This document shows, piece by piece, positions 9,080 to 20,534 of a stretch of DNA of 64,000 nt. Under the pieces are notes generated by a model. The model did not search any database. It had not been told where the DNA came from and saw nothing but the letters and a program-made list of their open reading frames with translations. This DNA comes from Boesenbergia rotunda. Lineage: Eukaryota; Streptophyta; Magnoliopsida; Zingiberales; Zingiberaceae. A program made the position numbers and the translations under genes. Numbering within the stretch: position 1 is the first letter of the stretch; every line of letters begins with the position of its first letter. The stretch spans positions 137,508-201,507 of the forward strand of contig JAGFNQ010007665.1 in assembly GCA_024364735.1 (NCBI GenBank), given 5' to 3'.

Positions 9080-11445
9080 TATTAGTAATATGAGAGAAGT
9101 GTCCTAAGGCAATCGCCTTATCATTGTAATCATTTACTTTAATAAATGAATATTCACTATTTGAGTATACATGTTCGTGTATTTGATTGAGATCTTAAAC
9201 TCATTTACTGAATGTCCGCAATACAATTCACAGTATGAGAGAATTTGTGATGAATTCACAACTAGTGATTATCTCTACATGTGCAATTGTGAAGTATTGA
9301 AATTGTCCCTAGTCAATGAATTGATAAATACGGACACTATCAATTCTGTTGAGACTAACATGGGTTATTCTCTAATCAGCTGATTCTCACTGGCTGGTGC
9401 CATTGGGATGTCCGGAGATAAACATGAATGCTAGTTAAGGAACTAGTTCATTGGAGTGACTAGCTGTAAGACTTCATATGGTAATCTACATATAGATATG
9501 TCAATGAAGTTCTTACTGCAGCTTAAGTGCGATGTTCCTTTGACTTGCAGTGTTCAAGTCATCTTGGTCATGAAGACTTATACTTTGACATCTTAAGCAA
9601 GCATCTCCAAGGAGGTGTGGACCCAGGATGGTTGGGTATAAGCCGAAGTGCCCGAAGATGTTTGAACAGCCTACAAAGGATTCACCACTCCTTGCGAGGG
9701 GATGTATACCCAAGGCCTATCGTCGGATTGTTACTCGAAGCCTCTGGCCAGAGCATGACATGTTCAGAGTATGAATCTCTTAAATACATGAGAGTAATTA
9801 GAATCTGTAGGACGAGAGAACGTTACTTGGGCTAGGTGTGACGTAGTCAGCCTAGTGGGGACTGACACACATAGACCATATCCTGAACCAAGTGGGTATA
9901 AGATGGTGAAGGGAATGAGGCACGACTCATTAAAGCTGCTAAAAGGTTTCAGAATTATTTCTGAGATCAACCGTTGATCTTTTGATTAATTGGGGATCAT
10001 GATGTACTACTAGGTGCCACTCATGATCGTTCTATAATTGGTTAATTATATACGGCCAACATAAATCGAAAGCCTATTTAGTCACACGCACAACGAGTAA
10101 TCCGAGGGATTTAAAACGAGTTGAAAATTGGATTTTCCAATCAAGAGAGATAAGTTGAATCTGAATTTTTCAGAGACGCATCGGAAGCATAAAATGGCTA
10201 AGTCATTTGAAGACTTATTGAACGAATTAAATGAGTTTAATTCGTGAGGTCGTGGCTTGGGTTTGGCCGGCCAAAGAGGGTCCCCACCCTCTTTGTTTGG
10301 CCGACCAAATTAAAAGGGGGAGAACCGAATTTTTGGTTCAAATTATAAAATAAACCGCACGTGGTTTGTTTTATAAAATTATGGATAAAGAAATTTATAT
10401 AAAGAGATTTATTTTTCATGGAAAATAAAATAAACCTTGGATTGGTTTATTTTATTTTATAAAATCAATAATGGATTGATTTACCATGATAAAGAAATTT
10501 ATATAAAGAAATTTCTTTCCATAATAAAAGGGGAGACATGGTTGTTTTTATTATAAATTAAGTTATAATAAAAACTTGGCATAACGGAATAATTCATAGA
10601 AAAATTTATAAGATAAATTTCTTATGAAAAATTTATTCCGTTAAGAGGAGACTTGGCGATTAAGAGGCCATTATATAAAGGACTCAAGGCAAGGCTTGGA
10701 AATTCATTCGAAATAATCCAAGAGATCAAGCCACAAGCCTCTCCCTCATGGAAGCCACAAGCCTCTCCCTCACGGTGTCCAGTGGCTTCTCCCTCACGGT
10801 GTGCCGTGACAAAGCAGCAGGCGGCCTGCTGCTTCTCCCCGACGCAGAGGATGTGCATGCAACGGGAAAGCATGGCTTTCCATTTTGATCAATTTGCATG
10901 CAACGGGAAAGCAAGGTTTCCCGTTCTGTACATGCAGCTTGCACACGGGAGAAGGGATGCAAGGCCAAGGTTTGCTATTGGCCGAGAGTCTTCTTGGCTG
11001 AAGGGCGCAAATCATCTTCCTCCTTCTCGCCGGAATTGTGATTCCGGCCAACCCTGATGGTGAGTTTTTCCGATGTGATTACTTCTCTCTTGGTTTTTCT
11101 TGTCGTGCCTTTGGAGAATCTAGTAGTTTTTGTCGGCACGAAACTCGTGGCTTTGCAAAGTCATCCCGAAGAAAACTCGACGTGGACGCGAATAGAGGCG
11201 GAGCTTCCAAGGGACGCTACGGTTGGATCTCATCCCTTTCTACGAGTTACGCGAGGCATTAAGTAAATTAGTTTACTTTCTGCAAAATTTTAAATGTATG
11301 ATCATGTCTCCACAACATAAGGTTGCATGCTAGATACGTGGTTAAAATAATTTGAGAAATTATTTATGCTAAACCTTCCGCTGCACGTAATTAAAATTTA
11401 AAATTACGAACCCGTATCCATGTCAACATGCACCCGGTCCCAACA
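9080..11445 (+). repeat. Element A 5' LTR
   Basis: 2366 bases ending CCCAACA; matches 16508-18899, 42593-44882 and the reverse complement of 27382-29636. Frames such as 10653-11057 and 10794-11051 recur in the A LTR copies but not in the corresponding part of C or D, and are not annotated as genes. Confidence 0.95.
10672..10680 (+). promoter_or_regulatory. TATA box of A 5' LTR
   Basis: TATATAAAG, present at the same LTR position at 18128-18136 (A), 44224-44232 (D) and, inverted, at 27977-27985 (C). Marks the likely U3/R boundary. Confidence 0.7.
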
Positions 11446-11446
11446 G

Positions 11447-11459
11447 TGGTATCAGAGCC
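11447..11459 (+). promoter_or_regulatory. Primer-binding site of element A
   Basis: TGGTATCAGAGCC one base after the LTR; perfect initiator-Met tRNA complement. Confidence 0.95.
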
Positions 11460-13196
11460 GGTTAGTGTTCGACATAATCATATAATTGTATTGCGGAAAA
11501 CTTTGTCATGATCTGAATTTTAGAAAATTTTCCAATTATGGAAACTTTCCAATTATGATAAATTTTAGATTTAGGAATTTCAAAGTTTGGAAATCCTCAT
11601 GAAATTTCGCAAACTTTTGAAATATCCTAGTTTCTGAAATTTTATGATAATTGTGAAAACTTCCCATTTTTAGAAACTTTCCAATTTTGGAAATTTCCTA
11701 TTTTGGAAATTTTCCAATTTTGAAAATATGTAAGTTTTCTTTGTACTAGGAACTTACAATTATTCTGAAAACCTATTATGAAATCTCACAATTTTGGGCA
11801 CTTTCTTTCAAGAAAGTCTAGACAAATTTATGGATTATTAATTGACAATTAAATTCGAATTGGTTTTAAATTATTAACAAAATTCTTTATTTTGGATTGA
11901 GCCTCGGGGAGCCGTCCAATTTAAAGTTAGTTGTTGTAATTTAATTTCGTATTTTGAATAAAATTGTCATGTTTAATTTGGTTACGCCTCGGATTTACAA
12001 CAAATTTCTTTTTTTGGGTATCTGAGCCTCGGGGAGCCACCCAAAGAAAATAATTTGTTGAAATTAATAAATCCATAAATAAAATATGTAATCAAATCTT
12101 GGAAATTTTGAGGTGATTCTCAAACGATAATTTTCTTATTTGATTTAAGAGGTGATGCTCTTACATATTGTTGTCTCCAAAATTAATTAGGAAAATGGTT
12201 TCCTATAGAGTTTACTTAAATAAGATTTTCATGAAAATAATATGTGGTTGAATTAAGGGAATCTATCTCTTAATTTAATAAGATTTGATTTAGAGAAATC
12301 AAAGTCTTAAACATATTATTTCCGAAATCGATTATGACAATTTAGGAAATTGTTTCCCAAAACAATTCCTTGAATAAAGTATGAAATTAGAATTAGGAAA
12401 TCCGGTTCCTAATTCAATTAATGAGACTTGATAAATTAAGTCACATACATACTTTATTAAGGAAATCGTTAGTACATGACATAATTATATGTCATGAATG
12501 TGCTTAGAAAAAAAAGGATGAGACCTAAAACCCCTTACAAAATATTAAGGCTAACACCTTCTATTAATATGGTTAGAATCGGAGTTTTGTTTCTCGTTTG
12601 GGTTGATGGACACATCCATGCCCGGCTTGAGCCTCAACATGTTCAAACCATGGAATTAGTTTATGATTAATATAGTTGGAGTCAGAGGTCAATCCTTAGT
12701 TTTGGTTGTTGGACACATCCAAGCCTGACTAAACGGTTGAATGAACTCCAACCATATTAAAACTATTTCTTGATTAATGGGTCAGCCTTAAGCTTGGAGC
12801 ATCGATTTGTTGTGCCACAGCCAAGGTCGATGTAAAGAGAGGTGCAGTTGGGTGCTATGTATATTGTTGCATACTTGTTAATGAGTTAACAACCCAATGA
12901 TTTATGCAAACATTCAATTAGTTGATAGCATAAAGTGATAGTTACATATATGTGATATGTAATCGGTATAATTACCTACCTTCATAGCTAAGAATAACTT
13001 GATGGCCACAGCCATGGTTGTTCTTATCTATGGTTGGATATCAACCTATTTGGAGATGTTCCTACGATCTCCCGAATTGATAAAAAGGGTTATTTAATTC
13101 GAAAAATAAATAGGATTTAATTAATGTATGTTGATGCATTCTTTATCATTCTTCTCACATAAGCTCAATTTGTATTTCTAGGATAATCACTCGATC
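11460..13196 (+). other. Long untranslated leader of element A
   Basis: No gene. AT-rich with many TTTTGGAAA / TTTCCAATT words that can pair, two copies of GAGCCTCGGGGAGCC (about 11905 and 12025), and two repeats containing GGACACATCCA. The same leader, with small indels, is at 44897-46596 in element D, so it is a fixed part of the family. Confidence 0.8.
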
Positions 13197-13502
13197 ATGT
13201 CTTCTTTGAATTTGCGCTCCATTTTGGACACCAATATGTTAACTAAGGACAAAAGGATTGAAAAGACACCAAAAGGCACCTGCCGTCACTGCGGCAAGGA
13301 GGGCCACTGGAGAAGAAACTGCAAGGTTTATCTTGAGTCCTTGAAGAAGAAGGCATCTGATGCCCCATCCTCTTCAAGTATCTTCGTTATTGAATGTCAC
13401 TCTATTTCCTCAAATACCTGGGTACTTGATACTGGGTGTAGCTCACATATATGTAATGACATATAGGGGCTAAGGAATAGAAGATGACTCGTCAAGGGAG
13501 AA
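13197..13502 (+). pseudogene. Gag-protease remnant of A with internal gag deletion
   Basis: Starts MSSLNLRSILDTN, identical to the Gag start of D, but after about 16 codons jumps to the C-terminal CCHC knuckle (CRHCGKEGHWRRNC) and then the protease motif (WVLDTGCSSHIC). Most of the Gag body present in D is missing. The protease reading frame then meets TAG at 13464-13466 and TGA at 13485-13487 before continuing open from 13488. The start was chosen because D uses the same ATG after the same leader. Confidence 0.9.
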
Positions 13503-14708
13503 GTGAATTTGCGAGTTGGAAATGGAGCAAAGATTGCTGCTATTGCCATCGGAACATATTTGCTAAAGCTCCCTACTGGACGTGTCTTAGAATTGGATAA
13601 TTGTTATTTTGTTCCTTCGTTAATAAAGAACATTATATCTATTTCATGCTTGAATGAAAAGGGTTATCATTTAACTTTTAGTAACAATTGTTGTTACATA
13701 ATTTTAAATGGTGTTATTTATGGGACTGGAACTTTATGCAATGCTATCTACACGTTAGATTTATCCAGTGATGTTTTCAATATCGAAGTTAGCAACAAAC
13801 GTGCTCGAATAGATAATCAAATAGACTCCTATACGTGGCATTGTCGTCTTGGCCATATAAGTACGAAACGCATGACCAAATTACACCTATGTGGAATTCT
13901 AGAATCATTTGAACCCGGTTCATTTGATACATGCGAATCATGCTTAAAAGGCAAGATGACCAAATTACCCTTTTTCGAAAAAGGTAAACCAGTGGGAGAA
14001 TTGCTTGGACTAATACATACTGATGTATGTGGACCAATGTCAACTCTTGCACAAGGAGGCTATAGCTACTTCATTACCTTTATCGATGATCACTCACGAT
14101 TCGGGTATGTGTTCTTAATGAAACACAAATTTGAAGCCTTTGAGAAATTCAAAGAGTTCAGAAGTGAAGTAGAGAAACAGCTTGGCAAAAGTATTAAGAT
14201 ACTTCGATCCGATCGGGGTAGTGAATACTTGAGTCAAGAGTTTCAAGATTATCTTAGGGACAATGGGATATTGTCTCAATGGACTCCGCCGTATACACCA
14301 CAGTATAATGGTGTATCTGAGAGGCGTAACCGAACCTTGATGGACATGATTAGATCTATGATGAATCATGCAACTCTTCCAAAATCCTTTTGGGGCTATG
14401 CGCTTAAGACAACTGTTTACTTGCTAAACAGAGTCCCAACCAAGGTAGTCTCTACTACTCCATATGAGACGTGGAATAGTAAGAAACCTCACTTAACTCA
14501 CCTTAAGATATGGGGTTGTCCTGCTTATGTGAAGCGGACTGTATCAGACAAATTGGATGCTAAGTCTGATAAATGTCTATTTATTGGATACCCTAAGGAA
14601 ACAAAGGGTTACCAATTCTATCATCCCTTGGAACAAAAGGTGTTTGTTTCAAGGTATGCTGTATTTCTAGAGAAAGAGTATCTCTTGCAAGAAAAACAGT
14701 GGGAGTAG
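13503..14708 (+). pseudogene. Protease end and integrase of element A
   Basis: In frame with 13197 beyond two stops. Contains the GAG-pre-integrase segment (WHCRLGHIS...CESCLKGKM), a zinc-binding-like HHCC region, and the integrase catalytic residues: Asp in LIHTDVCGP, Asp in LRSDRGSEY and Glu in NGVSERRNR. This enzyme would insert the cDNA copy into host DNA. The frame ends at TAG 14706-14708 just after a run of five A at about 14690-14695, where the reading shifts relative to the downstream RT frame. Confidence 0.95.
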
Positions 14709-15684
14709 TGTTGAACTTGAGGAGGTTCAAAAGACTCCAATAGACATTAATGAGACACCTAGTCTAGGCCCACGATTGATAACTCATAGTGAAGAGCTAT
14801 CAGTTGAACCTAAAACACCACCACCTCTTCGTAGGTCTGATAGGACACGCAATATTCCAGAGAGATACGGATTTCTCATAAGTGAATCGAACGACGTGTT
14901 ACTCATTAGCGATGACGAACCTATCAGTTATGAAGATGTTCTGAAAAGTTCAGAAAGGGACAAATGGCTTGAAGCCATGAAGTCGGAAATGGATTCCATG
15001 TACGAAAATCAAGTATGGGACTTGGTTAACCCACCTGAAGGGATTAAGCCCATAGGGTGCAAGTGGGTTTTCAAGAAGAAAATCGACATGGAAGGTAATG
15101 TTGTTACCTTTAAGGCTAGATTAGTGGCAAAAGGATATCGTCAGAAACAAGGAATTTATTATGACGAAACCTATTCGCCAGTAGCTATGCTTAAATCCAT
15201 TCGGATTCTCCTAGCCATAGCAGCTCATTATGATTATGAGATATGGCAAATGGATGTGAAAACAACTTTCCATAATGGAAACCTGCTTGAGGATGTATAC
15301 ATGATACAACCTGAAGGTTTCACATCGGTTGATAAAACCAAAGTATGCAAGCTTCGACGATCCATATATGGACTGAAGCAAGCATCCAGGAGCTGGAACA
15401 TCCGTTTTGATGAGACAATCAAAGAGTTTGATTTCTCACAAAATCCTGACGAACCTTGTGTGTACAAGAAGGTTAGTGGGAGTGCAGTCGTATTCCTAGT
15501 GTTATATGTCGATGAGATATTACTTATAGGAAACGATATATCAGTCTTACAGTCGGTTAAAATTTGGTTGTCCAAAACTTTCTCCATGAAAGACCTGGGA
15601 GAAGCAACCTATATCCTTGGGATTAGAATCTATAGAGATAGATCAAAACAGTTGCTTGGTCTTTCGCAGTCTACATATATATAG
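14709..15684 (+). pseudogene. Reverse transcriptase of element A, YVDE variant
   Basis: The frame is open from about 14700 and carries the copia RT domain: WVFKKK, KARLVAKGY, DETYSPVA, QMDVKTTFHNG (family usually FLNG), YGLKQASRSW and the polymerase box LYVDEILLIGND. The second catalytic Asp of YVDD is Glu here. The domain copies element RNA into DNA. The frame closes at TAG 15682-15684 in a TATATATA run, consistent with a two-base slip; homology resumes in another frame at 15690. Confidence 0.95.
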
Positions 15685-15689
15685 ACCGA

Positions 15690-16493
15690 GTGCTAAAAAG
15701 GTTTAGCATGTCGGAATCCAAGAAAGGTTACCTTCCCATCAGGCATGGGATCAACCTTTCAAAGTCTATGTGTCCGCATACAGAAGACGAGAGGATTTGC
15801 ATGAATAAGATTCCTTATGCATCCGCGATAGGATCTATCATGTATGCTATGTTATGTACTAGGCCCGATGTATCGTATGCTCTGAGCGTCACGAGCAGAT
15901 ACCAGTCTGATCTAGGAATGGATCATTGGGCGGCTGTCAAGACAATCCTTAAGTACTTAAGAAGAACTAAGGATGTGTTCCTAATATATGGAGAAGGAGA
16001 TATGGTAATACGTGGGTATACAGATGCCAGTTTCCAGACAGATAAGGATGACTCCAAATCTCAGTCTGGATACGTATTTACTTTGAATGGAGGCGCAATA
16101 AGTTGGAAGAGTTCCAAGCAAGGCACTGTAGCGGATTCTACCACGGAAGCAGAATATATTGCGGCTTCGGAAGCAGCAAAAGAAGCAGTCTAGATCAAGA
16201 AGTTTGTCTCGGAACTTGGTGTGGTTCCAACCATTGATGAAGCAATACCGGTTTACTGCGACAACAATGGAGCTATTGCACAAACAAAGGAACCAAGGTC
16301 TCATCAGCGATCCAAACACGTGCTTCACCGCTATCATCTGATTAGAGAGATTATAAGTAGGAATGATATACAAATTGAGAAAATTCCCACTGAAAGGAAT
16401 TTAGCTGATCCTTTAACTAAGGCCTTGCCTCAAAGCAAGTTTGAGGGTCATGTTAGAGCCTGTGGTATTGGATACCGTAGCGATTGGCATTAG
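15690..16493 (+). pseudogene. RNase H region of element A
   Basis: Continues the RT connection (KRFSMSESKKG, YASAIGSIMYAM, TRPDVSYAL) into copia RNase H: GYTDASFQTD, SQSGYVFTLNGG, STTEAEYIAASEA, YCDNNGAIAQ, RYHLIREI, TERNLADPLTKALP. A TAG at 16191-16193 breaks it; the same frame continues to TAG 16491-16493, just before the PPT. RNase H removes RNA from the hybrid during reverse transcription. Confidence 0.95.
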
Positions 16494-16496
16494 GCC

Positions 16497-16507
16497 AAGT
16501 GGGAGTT
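16497..16507 (+). promoter_or_regulatory. Polypurine tract of element A
   Basis: AAGTGGGAGTT directly before the 3' LTR start TGTTAGTAATATG. Confidence 0.85.
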
Positions 16508-18899
16508 TGTTAGTAATATGAGAGAAGTGTCCTAAGGCAATCGCCTTATGATTGTAATCATTTACTTTAATAAATGAATATTCACTATTTGAGTATACAT
16601 GTTCGTGTATTTGATTGAGATCTTAAACTCATTTACTGAATGTCCGCAATACAATTCACAGCATGAGAGAATTTGTGATGAATTCACAACTAGTGATTAT
16701 CTCTACATGTGCAATTGTGAAGTATTGAAATTGTCCCTAGTTGATGAATTGATAAATACGGACACTATCAATTCTGTTGAGACTAGCATGGGTTATTCTC
16801 TAATCAGCTGATTCTCACTGGCTGGTGACATTGGGATGTCCGGAGATAAACATGAATGCTAGTTAAGGGAACTAGTTCATTGGAGTGACTAGCTGTAAGA
16901 CTTCATATGGTAATCTACATATAGATATGTCAATGAAGTTCTTACTGCAGCTTAAGTACGATATTTCTTTGACTTGCGGTGTTCAAGTCATCTTGGTCAT
17001 GAAGACTTATACTTTGACATCTTAAGCAAGCATCTCCAAGGAGGTGTAGACCCAGGATGGTTGGGTATAAGCCGAAGTGCCCGAAGATGTTTGAACAGCC
17101 TACAAAGGATTCACCACTCCTTGCGAGGGGATGTATACCCAAGGCCTATCATCGGATTGTTACTCGAAGCCTCTGGCCAGAGCATGACATGTTCAGAGTA
17201 TGAATCTCTTAAATACATGAGAGTAATTAGAATCCGTAGGACGAGAGAACGTTACATGGGCTAGGTGTGACGTAGTCAGCCTAGTGGGGACTGACACACA
17301 TAGACCATGTCCTGAACCAAGTGGGTATAAGATAGTGAAGGGAATGAGGCACGATTCATTAAAGCTGCTGAAGGGTTTCAGAATTATTTCTGAGGTCAAC
17401 CGTTGATCTTTTGATTAATTGAGGATCATGATGTACTACTAGGTGCCACTCATGATCGTTCTATAATTGGTTAATTATAGACGGCCAACATAAATCGAAA
17501 GCCTATTTAGTCACACGCACAACGAGTAATCCGAGGGATTTAAAATGAGTTAAAAATTGGATTTTTCGATCAAGAGAGATAAGTTGAATCTGAATTTTTC
17601 AGAGACGCATCGGAAGCATAAAATGGCTAAGTCTTTTGAAGACTTATTGAACAAATTAAATGAGTTTAATTTGTGAGGTCGTGGCTTGGATTTGGTCGGC
17701 CAAAGAGGGTCCCCACCCTCTTTGTTTGGCCGACCAAATTAAAAGGGGGAGAACCGAATTTTTGGTTCAAATTATAAAATAAACCGCACGTGGTTTGTTT
17801 TATAAAATTATGGATAAAGAAATTTATATAAAGAAATTTATATAAAGAGATTTATTTTTCATGGAAATTAAAATAAACCTTGGATTGGTTTATTTTATTT
17901 TATAAAATCAATAATGGATTGATTTACCATGATAATGAATTTATATAAAGAAATTTATATAAAGAAATTTTTTTCCATAATAAAAGGGGAGACATGGTTG
18001 TTTTTATTATAAATTAAGTTATAATAAAAACTTGGCATAATGAAATAATTCATAGAAAAATTTATAAGATAAATTTCTTATGAAAAATTTATTCCGTTAA
18101 GAGGAGACTTGGCGATTAAGAGGCCACTATATAAAGGACTCAAGGCAAGGCTTGGAAATTCATTCGAAATAATCCAAGAGATCAAGCCACAAGCCTCTCC
18201 CTCACGGAAGCCACAAGCCTCTCCCTCACGGTGTCCAGTGGCTTCTCCCTCACGGTGTGCCGTGACAAAGCAGCAGGCGGCCTGCTGCTTCTCCCCGACG
18301 CAGAGGATGTGCATGCAACGGGAAAGCATGGCTTTCCATTTTGATCAATTTGCATGCCACGGGAAAGCAAGGTTTCCCGTTCTGTACATGCAGCTTGCAC
18401 ACGGGAGAAGGGATGCAAGGCCAAGGTTTGCTATTGGCCGAGAGTCTTCTTGGCTGAAGGGCGCAAATCATCTTCCTCCTTCTCGCCGGAATTGTGATTC
18501 CGGCCAACCCTGATGGTGAGTTTTTCCGATGTGATTACTTCTCTCTTGGTTTTTCTTGTCGTGCCTTTGGAGAATCTAGTAGTTCTTGTCGGCACGAAAC
18601 TCGTGGCTTTGCGAAGTCATCTCGAAGAAAACTCGGCGTGGACGCGAATAGAGGCGGAGCTTCCAAGGGATGCTACGGTTAGATCTCATCCCTTTCTATG
18701 AGTTACGCGAGGTATTAAGTAAATTAGTTTACTTTCTGCAAAATTTTAAATGTATGATCATCTCCACAACATAAGGTTGCATGCTAGATACGTGGTTAAA
18801 ATAATTTGAGAAATTATTTATGCTAAACCTTCCGCTGCACGTAATTAAAATTTAAAATTACGAACCCGTATCCATGTCAACATGCACCCGGTCCCAACA
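16508..18899 (+). repeat. Element A 3' LTR
   Basis: 2392 bases, TG...CA. Differs from the 5' LTR by scattered substitutions and by extra copies of an AAGAAATTTATAT unit near 17820-17960. Confidence 0.95.
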
Positions 18900-20516
18900 T
18901 ACAGGACCCTGATTTGGATTCGTTTGGTTGATCGTGGAAGGTCCTCTTCGTTTACGAACTTCTACATAAAAGGCGGGTATTTCTCCTTTGTACTCGAGTA
19001 GTTTCGTTTACCTTAAAGCATGACTATCTTATGTCTAGTAGGTTGCTTGACCTTGTTCTTTGTCGTTTGCTATTTTAATATCATCGTTGATACTTACTCT
19101 TCGTTGATTTTCGAGTATTCCAAATTCGTTTCTGTACAGTCTTCTGTTGGTTTCGTGTTCTGTAAAGTACCGCTTGTACGCGAGTACTTAAAAGTCCATT
19201 AAACACAGATAGATTTATTTGGCATTAGAAATACCCTACCTAGTAGTGTAGGTGCATAATCGTTGGTTTTCGTTTTCTGGTTGGTTGTATCAATGCATGT
19301 TTTACTTGTTGGATTTTATTGCATCGTTGTTTCTCCGGTTGTTCATGCATCGTATATCATGCACCATACTTGTACGTTGCATACTAACGACTGTTGGGCT
19401 TACATTTGGTTAAGCCGTCGTTAGTCATATTGTTGCTCGATGCACTCAACCACTTGTTGTCGTGGTAGTTGTTAGAGTGCAAGCATCTGTCCTGTTATGC
19501 TAAACAGTGACACCCTCACCGTTGTTTTAGAGGGATATTAGAGCTGTTGGTGGCTCACCCTTACTGTTGTTTTTAGAGGGATATTAGAGCTGTTGGTGGC
19601 TCCCCCTATGTATCGGGGTTTTTGGAGTAGTTGGCTCCCCAGCATCCTGTCCACTCAACCACACCTTTGTGGTATTTGTTGTTGGAGTGCGTATAGTTGT
19701 CACAGCCCTACCCACTCGGTCACACAGATGTGATGTGTTGGCGGCTTGACTGGCGTTAGGGGTGACACATGTCATTGCATCATGTGCATATGTATTTCTT
19801 TTATGCATTTGCTTGTGTTTGATGCATTTATATGAGTTATGGTTGTTGCACATGATTGACATGCATGTATATCTTGATATTATTGTTGTTGCGTTGTTCT
19901 ATACCTGCTTAGTCGTTATTTGGTTTTTATAACATGTTGTTCTGTATATGTTATGCATGTTTAGGTGATTCTATATTTCTTATGGACTGTACTCTATTGT
20001 TTCTCTACTTAGTTGCCCTTTATTATGCCATGCTTATTGTCTACTCATATACCCACAAAGTCCGCCCGGACTCACCACCCCTGCTTTCTTTTTTGTTGTT
20101 TCAAATAGCAGGTAGTCATATTTCTTGGAGCCAGGAGAGGATCCAGTTGCCAGTCCCCAGTATTGAGTTGAGTTATTTTTCGCAATTTGGTTTAGTTGTT
20201 TATTTCGGTATGGAGTACAGTTTTTCGCATTTTATTTGTTTATCAGTATCAGACAGGTGGTGTTGTTATTAAAAGAGACATTTTGAGTTCTCGTTGATTT
20301 TAGTTTCTTTTATGTTTAAGGTGGCTGAGCCACCCATTATTTCTTTTGTTGATATAAAAACTGTGTGGTTGTATTTACTTCTTTTTATTGTGATGCTAGC
20401 CACATGTGGCTAAGCTATATGGGTGTGAGTATATGTATATTTGCCTCATATTGTCCACCGTACAAGGGAGATGCTGCTCGATTTTCAAGGAAGCATGTGC
20501 CTCTGGGGTCGTGACA
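18900..20516 (+). repeat. Element E 5' LTR, second part
   Basis: Starts with the second TACAG copy and matches 26157-26452 plus 41282-42592, and the E3 and E4 copies. Ends GGGGTCGTGACA. Short frames here (19020-19202, 19934-20272, 20406-20702) do not stay open in the sister copies. Confidence 0.8.
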
Positions 20517-20521
20517 ATTTT

Positions 20522-20534
20522 TGCTATTAAAGCC
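20522..20534 (+). promoter_or_regulatory. Possible decayed primer-binding site of E
   Basis: TGCTATTAAAGCC matches TGGTATCAGAGCC at 10 of 13 bases, five bases after the LTR end. Two of the three differences are C to T and G to A, as expected of old methylated DNA. Confidence 0.45.

Larger units (their letters stand above)
9080..18899 (+). mobile_element. Element A: Ty1/copia retrotransposon, inactivated
   Basis: 9.8 kb with two LTRs (9080-11445, 16508-18899), PBS, 1.7 kb leader, gag remnant, protease, integrase, reverse transcriptase, RNase H and PPT in copia order. TSD TACAG at 9075-9079 and 18900-18904. The uninterrupted target is visible in the sister LTR at about 26150-26175 (ATTATACAGGACCCTG). 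The first LTR begins TA instead of TG. Coding part has at least three stops, two frameshifts and an internal gag deletion. Confidence 0.97.

Noticed and set aside
10653..11057. Open frames on both strands in the A-family LTR as genes
   Set aside because: They recur only because the LTR recurs; the frames are not kept in C and D, where this LTR segment is replaced.
7969..20521. E 5' LTR as an independent solo LTR with TSD ATGTT/ATTTT
   Set aside because: Possible, but the match has a mismatch in an A/T-rich setting, and the PBS-like and PPT-like words favour one element ending with the LTR at 25063. Kept as the alternative.
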